This document shows, one piece after another, positions 1-7,850 of a stretch of DNA of 64,000 nucleotides. The position numbers and the translations under genes are program-made. Below the pieces are notes generated by a model that searched no databases, was not told the origin of the DNA, and was given only the letters and a program-made list of their open reading frames with translations. The first letter of the stretch is position 1. Each line of letters opens with the position of its first letter. This DNA is from Streptococcus porci DSM 23759 (GTDB lineage Bacteria; Bacillota; Bacilli; Lactobacillales; Streptococcaceae), in contig NZ_AUIP01000012.1 of assembly GCF_000423765.1 (NCBI RefSeq), forward strand, positions 36,041 through 100,040. Direction: 5' to 3'.

Positions 1-254
1 TTCAGTGAAAAACCTTTATATTTTTCAACTTCATTGATGTGGTAAAGACCTTTAAACTTAACAATATCAAAATTTTTCTGCTTACGATGACTGGCAACTT
101 CTATGTCCATAACAAAGTTATCCTTATCATCAAAAAGTGACAAAATGCTACCTTTTTTAAAGCGTTCCTCCGCAAAATCAGTCACACTCATCACACGTAG
201 CTCGCCTTGCAAGCCTTGCGTATTCACAATTTTTCCAACGTTAAAATAATTCAT
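1..254 (-). CDS. rimM: Ribosome maturation factor RimM, N-terminal part (cut by the window edge)
   Basis: RimM is a cytoplasmic 30S assembly factor that binds ribosomal protein S19 and helps mature the head of the small subunit. The 84 visible residues start [20 protein letters not shown], the conserved N-terminal barrel motif of the family (G-K-I-V-x-T-x-G-x-x-G-E-L-R-V). The acidic and basic stretch that follows (residues 25-84) is typical of streptococcal RimM. The start is the ATG at 254. The remaining half lies outside the window. It marks the left side as ordinary chromosome. Confidence 0.93.
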   Translation of the reverse strand, partial: MNYFNVGKIVNTQGLQGELRVMSVTDFAEERFKKGSILSLFDDKDNFVMDIEVASHRKQKNFDIVKFKGLYHINEVEKYKGFSL

Positions 255-306
255 TTCAGTTCTTCTTTTCTACATAAAATCCTTACCTATTTTACCACGA
301 GCGCTC

Positions 307-333
307 AAAAAAAGCCAACTTTCGTTAGCTTTC
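307..333 (-). terminator. Intrinsic terminator after the capA-like gene
   Basis: On the minus strand a stem AAAGCTAAC / GTTGGCTTT closes a GAAA tetraloop and is followed by a run of T. It begins directly after the stop codon of the CapA-like gene. Confidence 0.8.
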
Positions 334-335
334 TT

Positions 336-1589
336 TTACTTCCAATTTAGACCTACCAGATTGTTCATTTCTTTGTAGGCAATGTCAACTTTTTCTTGAA
401 TAGGAGCTGGGATTTCTGAACGGTACTTACCACCTTCGATAAAATCTTCTAAAATCAGGACACGGTAGTCAAAATGTTCATAGCCTTCAACATCATAGTC
501 CCCCTTGCCCCAAGCCCAGACCATGGTAGGATGAGCCTTAGCAGTTTTAATGATGGTCTTATCGTCCTTCTTTTCAAAGGTAACATCCATAAGGAGGCCT
601 CGTTCAGTCCAATAATCTCCTAGCATTTCATAGGTTTGATTAGAAATGAAATTCCCCATGGAATAGATAATCAATTTTTGATCACCATCATGCTCGACAA
701 TTTCTGATGGCTCTGCCACATGAGGATGACCTCCGAAAATGACATCTGCTCCCCAATCAATCATCTTATGATAGAGTGTGACCTGCTCTGCACTTGGCTC
801 CAAAGCATACTCAACCCCCATCTGAGGCATGACAACGGTAACGTCCGCTACCTTTTCAGCTTGCTCAAGCTCTGCCTTCATCTTTGTCTCGTCTAAATCT
901 GACATATGCTTTTGGTATTCTTCGGCCGTCAGGTTGCCTTCCATGCCATTATAGCCGTATGCGTAACCTAAGATGGCAATCTTGATTCCATTGACTTCCT
1001 TAATCAGAAAATCTTGACTGTCTCGATTTTTTGTATAAATACCGATGGTATCAAGTCCTAGCTTATTAAAGGTGTCAACTGTATTGAGTGCACCAGATAA
1101 CTGAGAATCCAAAATATGATTATGCGCCAAGTCAACCACATCATAGCCCGTATTTTTCATGGTTTGCGCAATTTCTGCCGGCGCATTGAATAGCGGATAA
1201 CCCGCTAAAGGAAAGTCCGGACTAATAGTCCCCTCATAGTCACCGATTGCCAAATCTGCTTTCTCAATCCATTCTTTAGCATAGGCAAAATAGGGGTCAA
1301 AGTTATAAGTACCATCAGCCTGATAGGCCGATGTGTAAAGAACATTATGAAGAAGAATATCCCCATTAGCCACAATACGAGCCGTTTGAGTCTCTTTGTC
1401 AGAATTGGATATGTCGTCTTTTGAATTTAAAGCGGACTTGACGGTATTATTTAAAACAACATCACCACTATTTAAACGTCTCTCCAATAGAAACACAAAA
1501 AGAACCGTCAATAATAAGAGGGTGAATAAAATCCATGCACGACGACATTCCTTTTGTCGTCTTTTTAAGCGTCTTTTATCCATAAACAC
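336..1589 (-). CDS. CapA-family (PGA_cap) membrane-anchored protein
   Basis: A 417-residue protein of the CapA / poly-gamma-glutamate biosynthesis family, a metallophosphatase-like fold. Residues about 18-38 are a hydrophobic signal anchor after a basic start (KRRLKRRQK), so the catalytic domain should face outward. Visible family motifs are NGDILLHN (about 75), GDYEGTIS (about 117), DLAHNHILD (about 153), MPQMGVEY and FGGHPHV (about 290), which supply Asp, Asn and His residues for a two-metal site. Streptococci usually lack poly-gamma-glutamate, so the physiological substrate is not known from sequence. The gene stands alone, with its own terminator and a promoter at about 1607-1612. Confidence 0.85.
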   Translation of the reverse strand: MFMDKRRLKRRQKECRRAWILFTLLLLTVLFVFLLERRLNSGDVVLNNTVKSALNSKDDISNSDKETQTARIVANGDILLHNVLYTSAYQADGTYNFDPYFAYAKEWIEKADLAIGDYEGTISPDFPLAGYPLFNAPAEIAQTMKNTGYDVVDLAHNHILDSQLSGALNTVDTFNKLGLDTIGIYTKNRDSQDFLIKEVNGIKIAILGYAYGYNGMEGNLTAEEYQKHMSDLDETKMKAELEQAEKVADVTVVMPQMGVEYALEPSAEQVTLYHKMIDWGADVIFGGHPHVAEPSEIVEHDGDQKLIIYSMGNFISNQTYEMLGDYWTERGLLMDVTFEKKDDKTIIKTAKAHPTMVWAWGKGDYDVEGYEHFDYRVLILEDFIEGGKYRSEIPAPIQEKVDIAYKEMNNLVGLNWK

Positions 1590-1606
1590 TCCTTTCCTGC
1601 ATAACT

Positions 1607-1622
1607 ATTATAACATGTTATA
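1607..1622 (-). promoter_or_regulatory. Promoter -10 of capA-like gene overlapping a 14-bp palindrome
   Basis: On the minus strand TATAAT (1607-1612) lies 17 bases before the ATG at 1589, with an AGGAAAGGAG ribosome site in between. The -10 is embedded in the perfect palindrome TATAACATGTTATA (1609-1622), a plausible operator. No strong -35 is visible. The regulator is unknown. Confidence 0.45.
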
Positions 1623-1654
1623 CAAAGATAAAAAAGCGGTTTACGATGAGAAAG

Positions 1655-1685
1655 CAAAACAGCACTCCAACCGTCAGGAATGCTG
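1655..1685 (-). terminator. Intrinsic terminator of the ABC exporter operon
   Basis: Minus-strand stem CAGCATTCC / GGAGTGCTG with a short loop, followed by TTTTGCTTT. It lies 18 bases past the permease stop codon. Confidence 0.7.
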
Positions 1686-1703
1686 CCCTCATCTCAATAG
1701 CTT

Positions 1704-2504
1704 TTATATATGTAAATCCTTACGACAAAAAACCAGAACACCTAAAGTGTAGAGTAATACCGCTCCTACAACTAAAACAATAGCTCCCAGTGTCGCATTA
1801 CTATCACCAGCCACTATTCCATTTGGATCAAACAAAGTGAAAAAGGTCATTTTATTTATAAATTCAGCTTTTTCTCCAGAATTGGCAAGCATTTGAAGGA
1901 CATACATTAAAGCTGGAATCCCAGCACCAACAGTAATACTGTATTTAGTATCAGAAAAAAAGCAAGTAGCTAAATAGCAGATACTACCGATAAACAAATG
2001 CAAGCATAACAATGCGCTATTTAACTTAAAAAGTTCAGAAATCGCTAACTCACCTGGGAATTTCGCATGTGCAACAGCTAACTCAAGTCCTGTCGCATAG
2101 GCAATTAAAAGGACAATGCCACTTAACAAGACCGATAACTGTGTCAAAGCAACTGTACTCCTTTTAACTGGGGAAGCTAGGAGTGCCACCATTGACCCTT
2201 TCTCAACATATTTTGCAACCAAGCTATTCCCACGGATAATTGCAAAAATCATAGGAAATACTAGCAGGATAAATCCATATAGATAAGAAATCATAAATCC
2301 CAACAAACTTGTCGCTCCAGTAGTCATTCCAACTGCCGACATCAATTCTGGCATCATATCGTAAAATTGGTCAAGTGAGGCCATCATTTCGGGATCGTAC
2401 ATACCAATTATGATGGCTATATACATTGAAATCACTGCTACAAAAATGACCAGTATCTTAATACTGTTTTTCATTTCACGCTTATATAAAGTGAGGTTAA
2501 TCAT
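1704..2504 (-). CDS. ABC-2 type transporter permease
   Basis: Membrane half of a two-gene ABC exporter. The 266-residue protein has six predicted membrane segments (roughly 11-31, 66-92, 123-141, 160-180, 191-210 and 235-257), the size and spacing of ABC-2 permeases. The start chosen is the ATG at 2504, 8 bases after GGAGG. A more upstream in-frame ATG at 2519 has no comparable site. The coding region overlaps the stop of the ATPase gene by 8 bases, indicating translational coupling. The substrate cannot be read from sequence. Small-molecule, peptide or lipid export are all possible. Confidence 0.8.
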   Translation of the reverse strand: MINLTLYKREMKNSIKILVIFVAVISMYIAIIIGMYDPEMMASLDQFYDMMPELMSAVGMTTGATSLLGFMISYLYGFILLVFPMIFAIIRGNSLVAKYVEKGSMVALLASPVKRSTVALTQLSVLLSGIVLLIAYATGLELAVAHAKFPGELAISELFKLNSALLCLHLFIGSICYLATCFFSDTKYSITVGAGIPALMYVLQMLANSGEKAEFINKMTFFTLFDPNGIVAGDSNATLGAIVLVVGAVLLYTLGVLVFCRKDLHI

Positions 2505-3315
2505 TTGGCTCACCTCCATAATAAGTCAAAAAGATTGACTCTAAACCCTGTTTTGTCACAACGGTCACGTTATTTCCGTGGCGTTCTCCATTGAAATCTT
2601 TAGCAAAAGCTTCTGCTTCTTCAGAGGAATGCAGCTGAACAGTATAAGATCGCATATGACGATTTCTTAAATTTTCCACAGAATCAACCGTCACCAACTT
2701 ACCATTTCTAATAATCCCGATACGATTGCAAGTCCTCTCAACTTCTTCAAATATGTGACTGGAGAGCAAAACAGTTTTGCCCTTTTCTCGTTCTTCTTCT
2801 ACAAGGTCAATAAATCGATTTTGCATTAAAGGATCAAGCCCACTAGTAGGTTCATCTAAAATCAAGATTTCAGGGTCATGCATAAAGGCAGATACGATAC
2901 CCAATTTTTGCTTCATCCCCTTGCTCATCTTTTTGATTCTCCCTCTAGGATCAAGTTCGAATCGCTCAATCACTTCTCTCATTTTTGTATCATCTTTAAT
3001 CTTGCGGTATTCCAACTGAAATTGAAGAAACTCTTTCCCCGTCATATCGTCAAAAAAGCTAATTTCACCGGGAATGTAGCCGAGCTTTCTCTGGATAATT
3101 TCTCTATCTGCCCAGCAATTCTTACCATCAATCTGGCAACTTCCTGTTTGAGGCCTGATAAATCCCATAAGATGACGAATAGTTGTTGTTTTTCCTGAAC
3201 CATTTGGTCCTAAAAAGCCAAAAACTTCACCGCGATCAACACCAATAGATAAGTCAAAAATCCCTTTCCCAGAGCCATAGTCTCGGGTCAAATGCTGGAC
3301 ACTAATCACAGTCAT
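2497..3315 (-). CDS. ABC transporter ATP-binding protein
   Basis: The 272-residue ATPase energises the permease encoded next to it. Walker A is GPNGSGKTT (36-44), the signature loop is MSKGMKQ (130-136), Walker B is ILILDE (150-155), followed by a D-loop SGLD and the H-loop histidine in SSHIF (about 187). The C-terminal 60 residues match the short regulatory tail of BcrA/CcmA-type exporter ATPases. The gene is first in a two-gene operon, preceded by about 130 bases of untranslated leader and AAGGAGGAG. It is the last chromosomal gene before the ICE attachment site. Confidence 0.88.
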   Translation of the reverse strand: MTVISVQHLTRDYGSGKGIFDLSIGVDRGEVFGFLGPNGSGKTTTIRHLMGFIRPQTGSCQIDGKNCWADREIIQRKLGYIPGEISFFDDMTGKEFLQFQLEYRKIKDDTKMREVIERFELDPRGRIKKMSKGMKQKLGIVSAFMHDPEILILDEPTSGLDPLMQNRFIDLVEEEREKGKTVLLSSHIFEEVERTCNRIGIIRNGKLVTVDSVENLRNRHMRSYTVQLHSSEEAEAFAKDFNGERHGNNVTVVTKQGLESIFLTYYGGEPND

Positions 3316-3458
3316 CCCTACTCCTCCTTAGCCATAATTGACTAAAATACGTTTGCTAGCATACCAATGTTGCACTCACTTATCCTCAAAGTAGCAGACC
3401 TGCATCATAGATGAACTACTGCTCTCTACCCTTAACGATATATATACATATTATACCA
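3316..3458 (-). promoter_or_regulatory. Promoter and about 130-nt leader of the ABC operon
   Basis: On the minus strand TGGTATAAT (3450-3458) is an extended -10 element immediately downstream of the double hairpin at 3464-3521. No gene fills 3316-3449, which would therefore be a transcribed leader of about 130 nt. Complementary GCAG / CTGC and GTAG / CTAC segments in its 5' part could fold. No known riboswitch motif is recognised. Confidence 0.5.
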
Positions 3459-3463
3459 TAAAT

Positions 3464-3530
3464 AAAACCCCACCAAGATTAAATCTTGGTGGGGTTTTGG
3501 TGGAGAATAATAACATTCTCCCGATTTTTT
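3464..3530. terminator. Double hairpin terminator at the left ICE flank
   Basis: A perfect 17-bp stem (3464-3498) with arms AAAACCCCACCAAGATT and its complement ends in TTTT on both strands. A second stem GGAGAAT / ATTCTCC (3502-3508, 3515-3521) follows with a T run at 3525-3530. Its position downstream of an rplL-type att core suggests it is the normal bidirectional terminator of the rplL region. A matching pair is found at the right end of the ICE (63004-63060). Confidence 0.75.
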
Positions 3531-3592
3531 ATCGCTCTAAGCAATTCTAAAACCTTGATTTACTAGGCTTCCGCAATCAAATTGCGATACTC

Positions 3593-3609
3593 TATTATTT
3601 AAGAGTAAC
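3593..3609. repeat. Left attachment site, 17-bp direct repeat
   Basis: TATTATTTAAGAGTAAC occurs here and at 63133-63149. Its last 15 bases are the core reported for ICEs of the ICESa2603/89K family, which use the 3' end of rplL (minus-strand reading GTTACTCTTAAATAA gives V-T-L-K-stop). Here an in-frame stop lies only five codons upstream of the core on the minus strand, so no rplL coding sequence abuts this copy. Confidence 0.85.
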
Positions 3610-3656
3610 AATTGCATTCTTTCATTTTTTCTTTGTATTATCAGTATTTCAGCTAC

Positions 3657-4865
3657 CTATCTATTGGTTGTGGTGGGGTGTGAGGTGGGGTGTGCAACAG
3701 TTTTATTTGATTGTGTTTTTGCAACTCCACTTTGTTCCAAAATTTCCTGAATTTGTCCACCAATTGTATTATCTACTTGATAATAATGTGAATAGGTATT
3801 TAAGGTGGTTGCTTTATCAATTCTTCCTGATCTGTGTGATAATGCTACAACATCTAAATGTAGAACATTTATCATGAATGAATCATGTGAGTGCCTTAAT
3901 CCTTTTCCTGTAATAATAGGAACGCCTGCTTTAAGTGCGTATCTTTTTAGCATTCTTGATAAGGTGCTTTTTACCATGGGTTCACCGAATCTAGAAAGGA
4001 TAAAATTATCCTTTGAGTTCGAAACTTGAATTTTTCTCCATTCCATTAATATCCTTACCGTTTCGTCATCTAAAGATATGTAACGTTTTCCTGCGTCAGT
4101 TTTTGTTTGTAATTTTCTAAAATACTGACCTTTCCCAATCGCTTCAAGTGTTGATTGGACATGAAGTGTTTTTTTCTTAGCATTGAAATCAGACCAAATC
4201 AACGCGAAACCTTCACTTACTCGAACTCCAGTCATATAGTATAACCAAACTGTTACATATCTTAAATGATCTTCATAATCAGTTAAGTCAAATTGCTGAA
4301 TAACTTTTAAAAAATCTTCATAAGTCCAGAATTTAGTTTCCGGTCTTTTTCCTTTTGGATTATCTAACGCTTTACATGGAAAAGATTTTATATACTCTAA
4401 ACGTTCTGCATATCCTAAAGATTGTTTAAATCTACACCATAGTTGTTTGGCATAGTTTGGTGAATAATTGGCAATGATTTTTACTCTAAATTGCTCACAC
4501 ATTCTTGGTGTGATATTTCTTAGTTTTGTATCACCAAATTCTTTAATAAACAATTCAAAATGTACCATGGCAGTACGATAAGTTAATCCTTGAACAGTTT
4601 GTCTGTAATATGGTAGGAAAACACTATTCATGAATGTCGAATATGAAATATCATAATCTGAGTATTCAAATTTATCATGATACTCTGCACGCACTCTACA
4701 TAATTCATTGTACGCTTCCTTTTCTGAATCAAAAGGTTTCCCCCATCTGTTTAAATAACTTTTATATCTTTGTCTTTTACCTGTAACGGGATTTGATTTA
4801 AATTCTGTCTGTATGTATATTCTGCCTTTCTTATCTTTATTAACACCTTTATAACGTTTAGTCAT
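3657..4865 (-). CDS. int: Tyrosine site-specific integrase of the ICE
   Basis: Catalyses integration and excision at the rplL-type core 48 bases downstream of its stop codon. The 402-residue protein has an N-terminal arm-binding region (about 1-65), a SAM-like core-binding domain (about 75-165) and a catalytic domain. Catalytic residues seen are Arg215 (TGVRVSEG), Lys255 (TKTDAGKR), Arg324 (GLRHSH), His344 (LSHRSGR) and the nucleophile Tyr358 (LNTYSHYY). The usual His three residues before the second Arg is Lys321 here (K-G-L-R-H). The start at 4865 is chosen because GAGGAG lies 7 bases upstream. A TTG at 4886 would add seven residues. It overlaps the DUF3173 gene by 8 bases, so the two are co-translated. 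The C-terminus is an unusual Thr/Pro/His-rich tail. Confidence 0.93.
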   Translation of the reverse strand: MTKRYKGVNKDKKGRIYIQTEFKSNPVTGKRQRYKSYLNRWGKPFDSEKEAYNELCRVRAEYHDKFEYSDYDISYSTFMNSVFLPYYRQTVQGLTYRTAMVHFELFIKEFGDTKLRNITPRMCEQFRVKIIANYSPNYAKQLWCRFKQSLGYAERLEYIKSFPCKALDNPKGKRPETKFWTYEDFLKVIQQFDLTDYEDHLRYVTVWLYYMTGVRVSEGFALIWSDFNAKKKTLHVQSTLEAIGKGQYFRKLQTKTDAGKRYISLDDETVRILMEWRKIQVSNSKDNFILSRFGEPMVKSTLSRMLKRYALKAGVPIITGKGLRHSHDSFMINVLHLDVVALSHRSGRIDKATTLNTYSHYYQVDNTIGGQIQEILEQSGVAKTQSNKTVAHPTSHPTTTNR

Positions 4866-5106
4866 GGTTAATCTCCTCGTATTCAACGAGGGAGAAACCT
4901 AATAATTCTTCAACAATAGATAGCGGTGCTAAGTCTAATCGCCTATTGTCGAATGGAGATTTACTTAATTTTACCGCATTTTTACTATTTTTGTCTGCTT
5001 CTTCGAATCTCTTTATTGCAATATTTTTGGCCTGACGTATTATTTTTCTAGCTGTAGTTTTTGCAAAACCCAATCTCATTAATTCCTTGTGAGTTATTGT
5101 CTTCAT
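4858..5106 (-). CDS. DUF3173 family protein, probable excision/integration helper
   Basis: An 82-residue basic protein starting MKTITHKELMRLGFAKTTARK. DUF3173 proteins are found directly upstream of tyrosine integrases in streptococcal ICEs and are thought to act as recombination directionality factors. That role is inferred from context. The N-terminal 40 residues could form a small helix-turn-helix with the TTARKIIRQAK segment as recognition helix. The stop overlaps the integrase start. Confidence 0.75.
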   Translation of the reverse strand: MKTITHKELMRLGFAKTTARKIIRQAKNIAIKRFEEADKNSKNAVKLSKSPFDNRRLDLAPLSIVEELLGFSLVEYEEINHD

Positions 5107-5356
5107 ATAATACCTCTATCTATTAAAAATTTCCGAATGAATGTTACTCAGAACTAAGTTTCACGACATTGGTGGGTTGATTTGGACATCAACATAGGAA
5201 TCTCACCTGCTCCATTTTTCGACTAGAGCCTGAACGTTCAGAAGTATCATTAACATTATTTGTGTCATGGCAAATTGGATTCCATCCCAATTTTAGAAAC
5301 AGATATTTTTCGCTCATATCATCGCGTATCTATTTCAACTGCTCGACAAATAAGTA

Positions 5357-5403
5357 AAGTCCCACCTTGGTCTATTCAATTTTCAAAGGACCGGGAGGGA
5401 CTT
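5357..5403 (-). terminator. Hairpin after the XRE regulator gene
   Basis: Imperfect inverted repeat AAGTCCCNCC...GGNGGGACTT enclosing about 20 bases, overlapping the stop codon of the regulator gene on the minus strand. The rest of 5107-5356 holds no convincing gene. It should contain the int-xis promoter, but no consensus pair stands out. Confidence 0.5.
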
Positions 5404-5629
5404 ATTTTATCTTGTTCTTTATTCTAATTGGACAATCAGACAAACCTAAAAGATAATCGGTGCTGACATTATAGAGATTTGAGAGTCGAATTAAGTCTGG
5501 AATCGATAATCCTCTTTTTCCAGATTCAATTCGAGAATATGTGGCTTGTGTACAAAATAATTTTTCAGCAACATATTGTTGCGAATAATCTGCATCCTCT
5601 CTCAAGTCTTTTATACGTCTGTACCTCAC
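5402..5629 (-). CDS. Small XRE-family (Cro/C1-type) transcriptional regulator
   Basis: A 75-residue protein made almost entirely of one HTH_3 domain (residues about 5-60). The helix pair is YSQQYVAEKLFCTQATYSRIESGKRG, followed by the typical SIPDLIRLSNLYNVSTDYLLGL. It lies upstream of DUF3173-int on the same strand and probably controls the integration module or its own synthesis. The upstream region carries repeated TTGGAATA elements that could be its operators. No sensor or dimerisation domain is present. Confidence 0.88.
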   Translation of the reverse strand: MRYRRIKDLREDADYSQQYVAEKLFCTQATYSRIESGKRGLSIPDLIRLSNLYNVSTDYLLGLSDCPIRIKNKIK

Positions 5630-5682
5630 ATTCGTTCACTCCTATAATCAGTATATAGGTAAATAAAGCGAATATTCTCTTT

Positions 5683-5717
5683 TATTCCAAATTGGTATAT
5701 TATTATTTGTATTCCAA
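5683..5717 (-). promoter_or_regulatory. Repeated TTGGAATA elements upstream of the XRE gene
   Basis: TATTCCAA occurs at 5683-5690 and 5710-5717 in the same orientation, with an opposing TTGGTAT at 5692-5698 between them. This is a plausible operator for the neighbouring 75-residue repressor. A TATACT -10 candidate is present downstream on the minus strand. Confidence 0.35.
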
Positions 5718-5748
5718 TGATATAGCTTAGCTTACTTTGATCTTACTT

Positions 5749-6567
5749 CTATAAAAATTCTTCCTTTGGTGTTACACCAAAACGAGTAGCCAATTCCTTT
5801 AGTTCTGAATCTGTTATTTCTTGTTTGATAACACCGCCTTGTGCCCCCACTTGGCTATAAATCATAGCTGCTTTTTCAATAACTTCCACCAAGCCATAGG
5901 TTTCATCAAGAGAGACACCAGAAGCAAAGAGTCCATGATGTGGCCAGATGACTGCTGAGAAATCGGACATTTTTTCTGCTGTTGCTTTTCCAATTTCAGT
6001 TGTGCCCGGAGTCATATAAGGAATAACTCCGATTCCTTCTGGAAAGACAACCAGCGATTCTGCCTGCATCTTCCATAGTAAGCGAGACAAGTGACGTTCA
6101 TCCAAATCTTGCGTAAAGGTCAAAGCAATCAAGTTGGTCGGGTGACAATGGAAGACAACACGTTGTTCAGGGTTAACTTTCAGGCGTTCAATGTGGCTCA
6201 TCAAGTGACTTGGAAACTCTGAGGTTGGTAAGCCACCATCTTCAAATCCCCAAACAATATCGTAATGGTGACCATCTTCAGAAATTTTGACCAATCCTAA
6301 ATCAAGTAGGGGTTGCTTAGTCACATTTCTAAAATAGCGACCTGTCCCTGTAACAAGATAATACTGACCTGCTAATGCTGATGCATCAAAGCCAAGTTCA
6401 TGCGTGGATTGGACTTCATGCACATCTTCATAAGGGCTCACTTCTTTCTCGGTTAACCGGCAGGAAACATTGCCACCATTTCGCTCATCCCAGTATCTAA
6501 GATAAGACTGGTAAGTCACTTCTCGCATGGTTTCTACATAGGGTGAATCAATAAATTTTGTCATCAT
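5749..6567 (-). CDS. rhaD: L-rhamnulose-1-phosphate aldolase
   Basis: Splits L-rhamnulose 1-phosphate into dihydroxyacetone phosphate and L-lactaldehyde, the last step of the RhaABD pathway. At 272 residues it matches the usual length (about 274). It is a class II, zinc-dependent aldolase: the zinc ligands are His140 and His142 in FHCHPTNL and His211 in WPHHGLF, and the catalytic Glu is Glu117 in GLPTSEFPSH. It is last in the rhaB-rhaA-rhaD operon, 10 bases after rhaA. A second Met codon (6564) directly follows the first, and either could be used with AGAGGAAC upstream. Confidence 0.96.
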   Translation of the reverse strand: MMTKFIDSPYVETMREVTYQSYLRYWDERNGGNVSCRLTEKEVSPYEDVHEVQSTHELGFDASALAGQYYLVTGTGRYFRNVTKQPLLDLGLVKISEDGHHYDIVWGFEDGGLPTSEFPSHLMSHIERLKVNPEQRVVFHCHPTNLIALTFTQDLDERHLSRLLWKMQAESLVVFPEGIGVIPYMTPGTTEIGKATAEKMSDFSAVIWPHHGLFASGVSLDETYGLVEVIEKAAMIYSQVGAQGGVIKQEITDSELKELATRFGVTPKEEFL

Positions 6568-6577
6568 GTTCCTCTTT

Positions 6578-7840
6578 CTAGTTTCGTTTACTTAAAACAT
6601 CTTCTTCATATTGACGGACTTCAGTTAACCAGTCCAAGCCAACAGGTACATTATTCTGCAAGCAGAAGTAATTCCATACATCTGCATACGGGAAATCTTT
6701 CAGCTCTTCTGTGTAGGCCAAACGGGAGGTGAAATCAAATGCATTTTCCATATCTTTCAAATCTTGTGTGGGCTCAAGCAAGGCTTTCAAGAGAGCTTTT
6801 TGGGTATTGCGTGTACCGATAACCCAGGCTGCAATTCGATTGATGGTAGCATCGAAGAAATCAAGACCAATCACTGCCTTATCCAACAAGTCATTGCGGA
6901 CCAACTCTTTGGCAATATCTTGCAATTCATCATCCATAATGACCACATGGTCAGAATCCCAACGGACAGGACGTGAAACATGGAGCATGATTCCTTTTCC
7001 GAATAGTGCTAATGAAGACAGTTTGTTTGAGATAACTTCAGTTGGGTGAAAGTGTCCTGCGTCTAACAAAATCATCTTACCACGAGTCAAGCCATATCCC
7101 ATATAAAACTCGTGTGAGCCAACGGTATAGGCTTCTGCTCCAAGTCCAAATAATTTGCTCTCCACTGCATCTTGTGTGTAGGTTTCATCCACATGGTCAG
7201 CGAAAATTTCATCCAATGATTCCATCAAACGTTTGCGAGGGCTGAGTCGATCAACTGGATTATCTTTGAAACCATCTGGCACCCAGAAGTTGTTGTAACA
7301 AACTTGACCTAGTTCTTTCCCCATGTACTCAGCAACCTTACGGCTACGTTTGCCATGCTCAATCCAGTAGTCACGAACTTCCTTATCTGGATGGGACAAA
7401 GTAAAACCGTCTTTCATCATCGGATGCGAAAAGAACGTTGGGTTAAAATCAAGTCCCAAGCCTTGTTCCTTAGCCCAAGCTACCCATTTTTCGAAATGTT
7501 TTGGCTCGATTTCATTCAAGTCTACTTTTTCATTTGTGTCTAGATAAATGGCATGAAGGTTGAGTTTATGCTGGCCAGGAATGAGGCTAAAGGCTTTTTC
7601 CAAATCTTGACGCAACTGGTCTGGGTTCTTTGCTGCACCAGGGTAATTTCCTGTTGACATGATACCACCAGTCAAGTCTCCTTCTGGTGACAAGAAGCCT
7701 TTGACATCATCTCCTTGCCAGCAATGCATTGAAATCTTGATTTCTTGAAGTTTTTTTAGAGCAGCATCAGTATCAACTCCAATAGCTGCATAACGTTCTT
7801 TAGCAACTTGATATGCTTGTTTCAATTGTTCAGCGTTCAT
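6578..7840 (-). CDS. rhaA: L-rhamnose isomerase
   Basis: Converts L-rhamnose to L-rhamnulose, a metal-dependent (Mn/Co) cytoplasmic TIM-barrel enzyme. At 420 residues it equals the family length. Recognisable segments are FNPTFFSHP, the metal-binding stretch [28 protein letters not shown] and [10 protein letters not shown]. The start used is the ATG at 7840 with AAGGAG 7 bases upstream. An in-frame ATG at 7876 would overlap rhaB and has no such site. It lies 10 bases after rhaB and 10 before rhaD, a tight operon. Confidence 0.97.
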   Translation of the reverse strand: MNAEQLKQAYQVAKERYAAIGVDTDAALKKLQEIKISMHCWQGDDVKGFLSPEGDLTGGIMSTGNYPGAAKNPDQLRQDLEKAFSLIPGQHKLNLHAIYLDTNEKVDLNEIEPKHFEKWVAWAKEQGLGLDFNPTFFSHPMMKDGFTLSHPDKEVRDYWIEHGKRSRKVAEYMGKELGQVCYNNFWVPDGFKDNPVDRLSPRKRLMESLDEIFADHVDETYTQDAVESKLFGLGAEAYTVGSHEFYMGYGLTRGKMILLDAGHFHPTEVISNKLSSLALFGKGIMLHVSRPVRWDSDHVVIMDDELQDIAKELVRNDLLDKAVIGLDFFDATINRIAAWVIGTRNTQKALLKALLEPTQDLKDMENAFDFTSRLAYTEELKDFPYADVWNYFCLQNNVPVGLDWLTEVRQYEEDVLSKRN

Positions 7841-7850
7841 TTCTTTCTCC

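Noticed and set aside
1396..1752. 118-residue open frame on the plus strand
   Set aside because: It is antisense to the N-terminus of the CapA-like gene and runs through a promoter and a terminator; composition is not protein-like.
5190..5318. Possible 42-residue gene on the minus strand between the XRE regulator and DUF3173
   Set aside because: The frame starting with ATG at 5318 meets a stop after 17 codons when the bases are read carefully. No ribosome site supports it.
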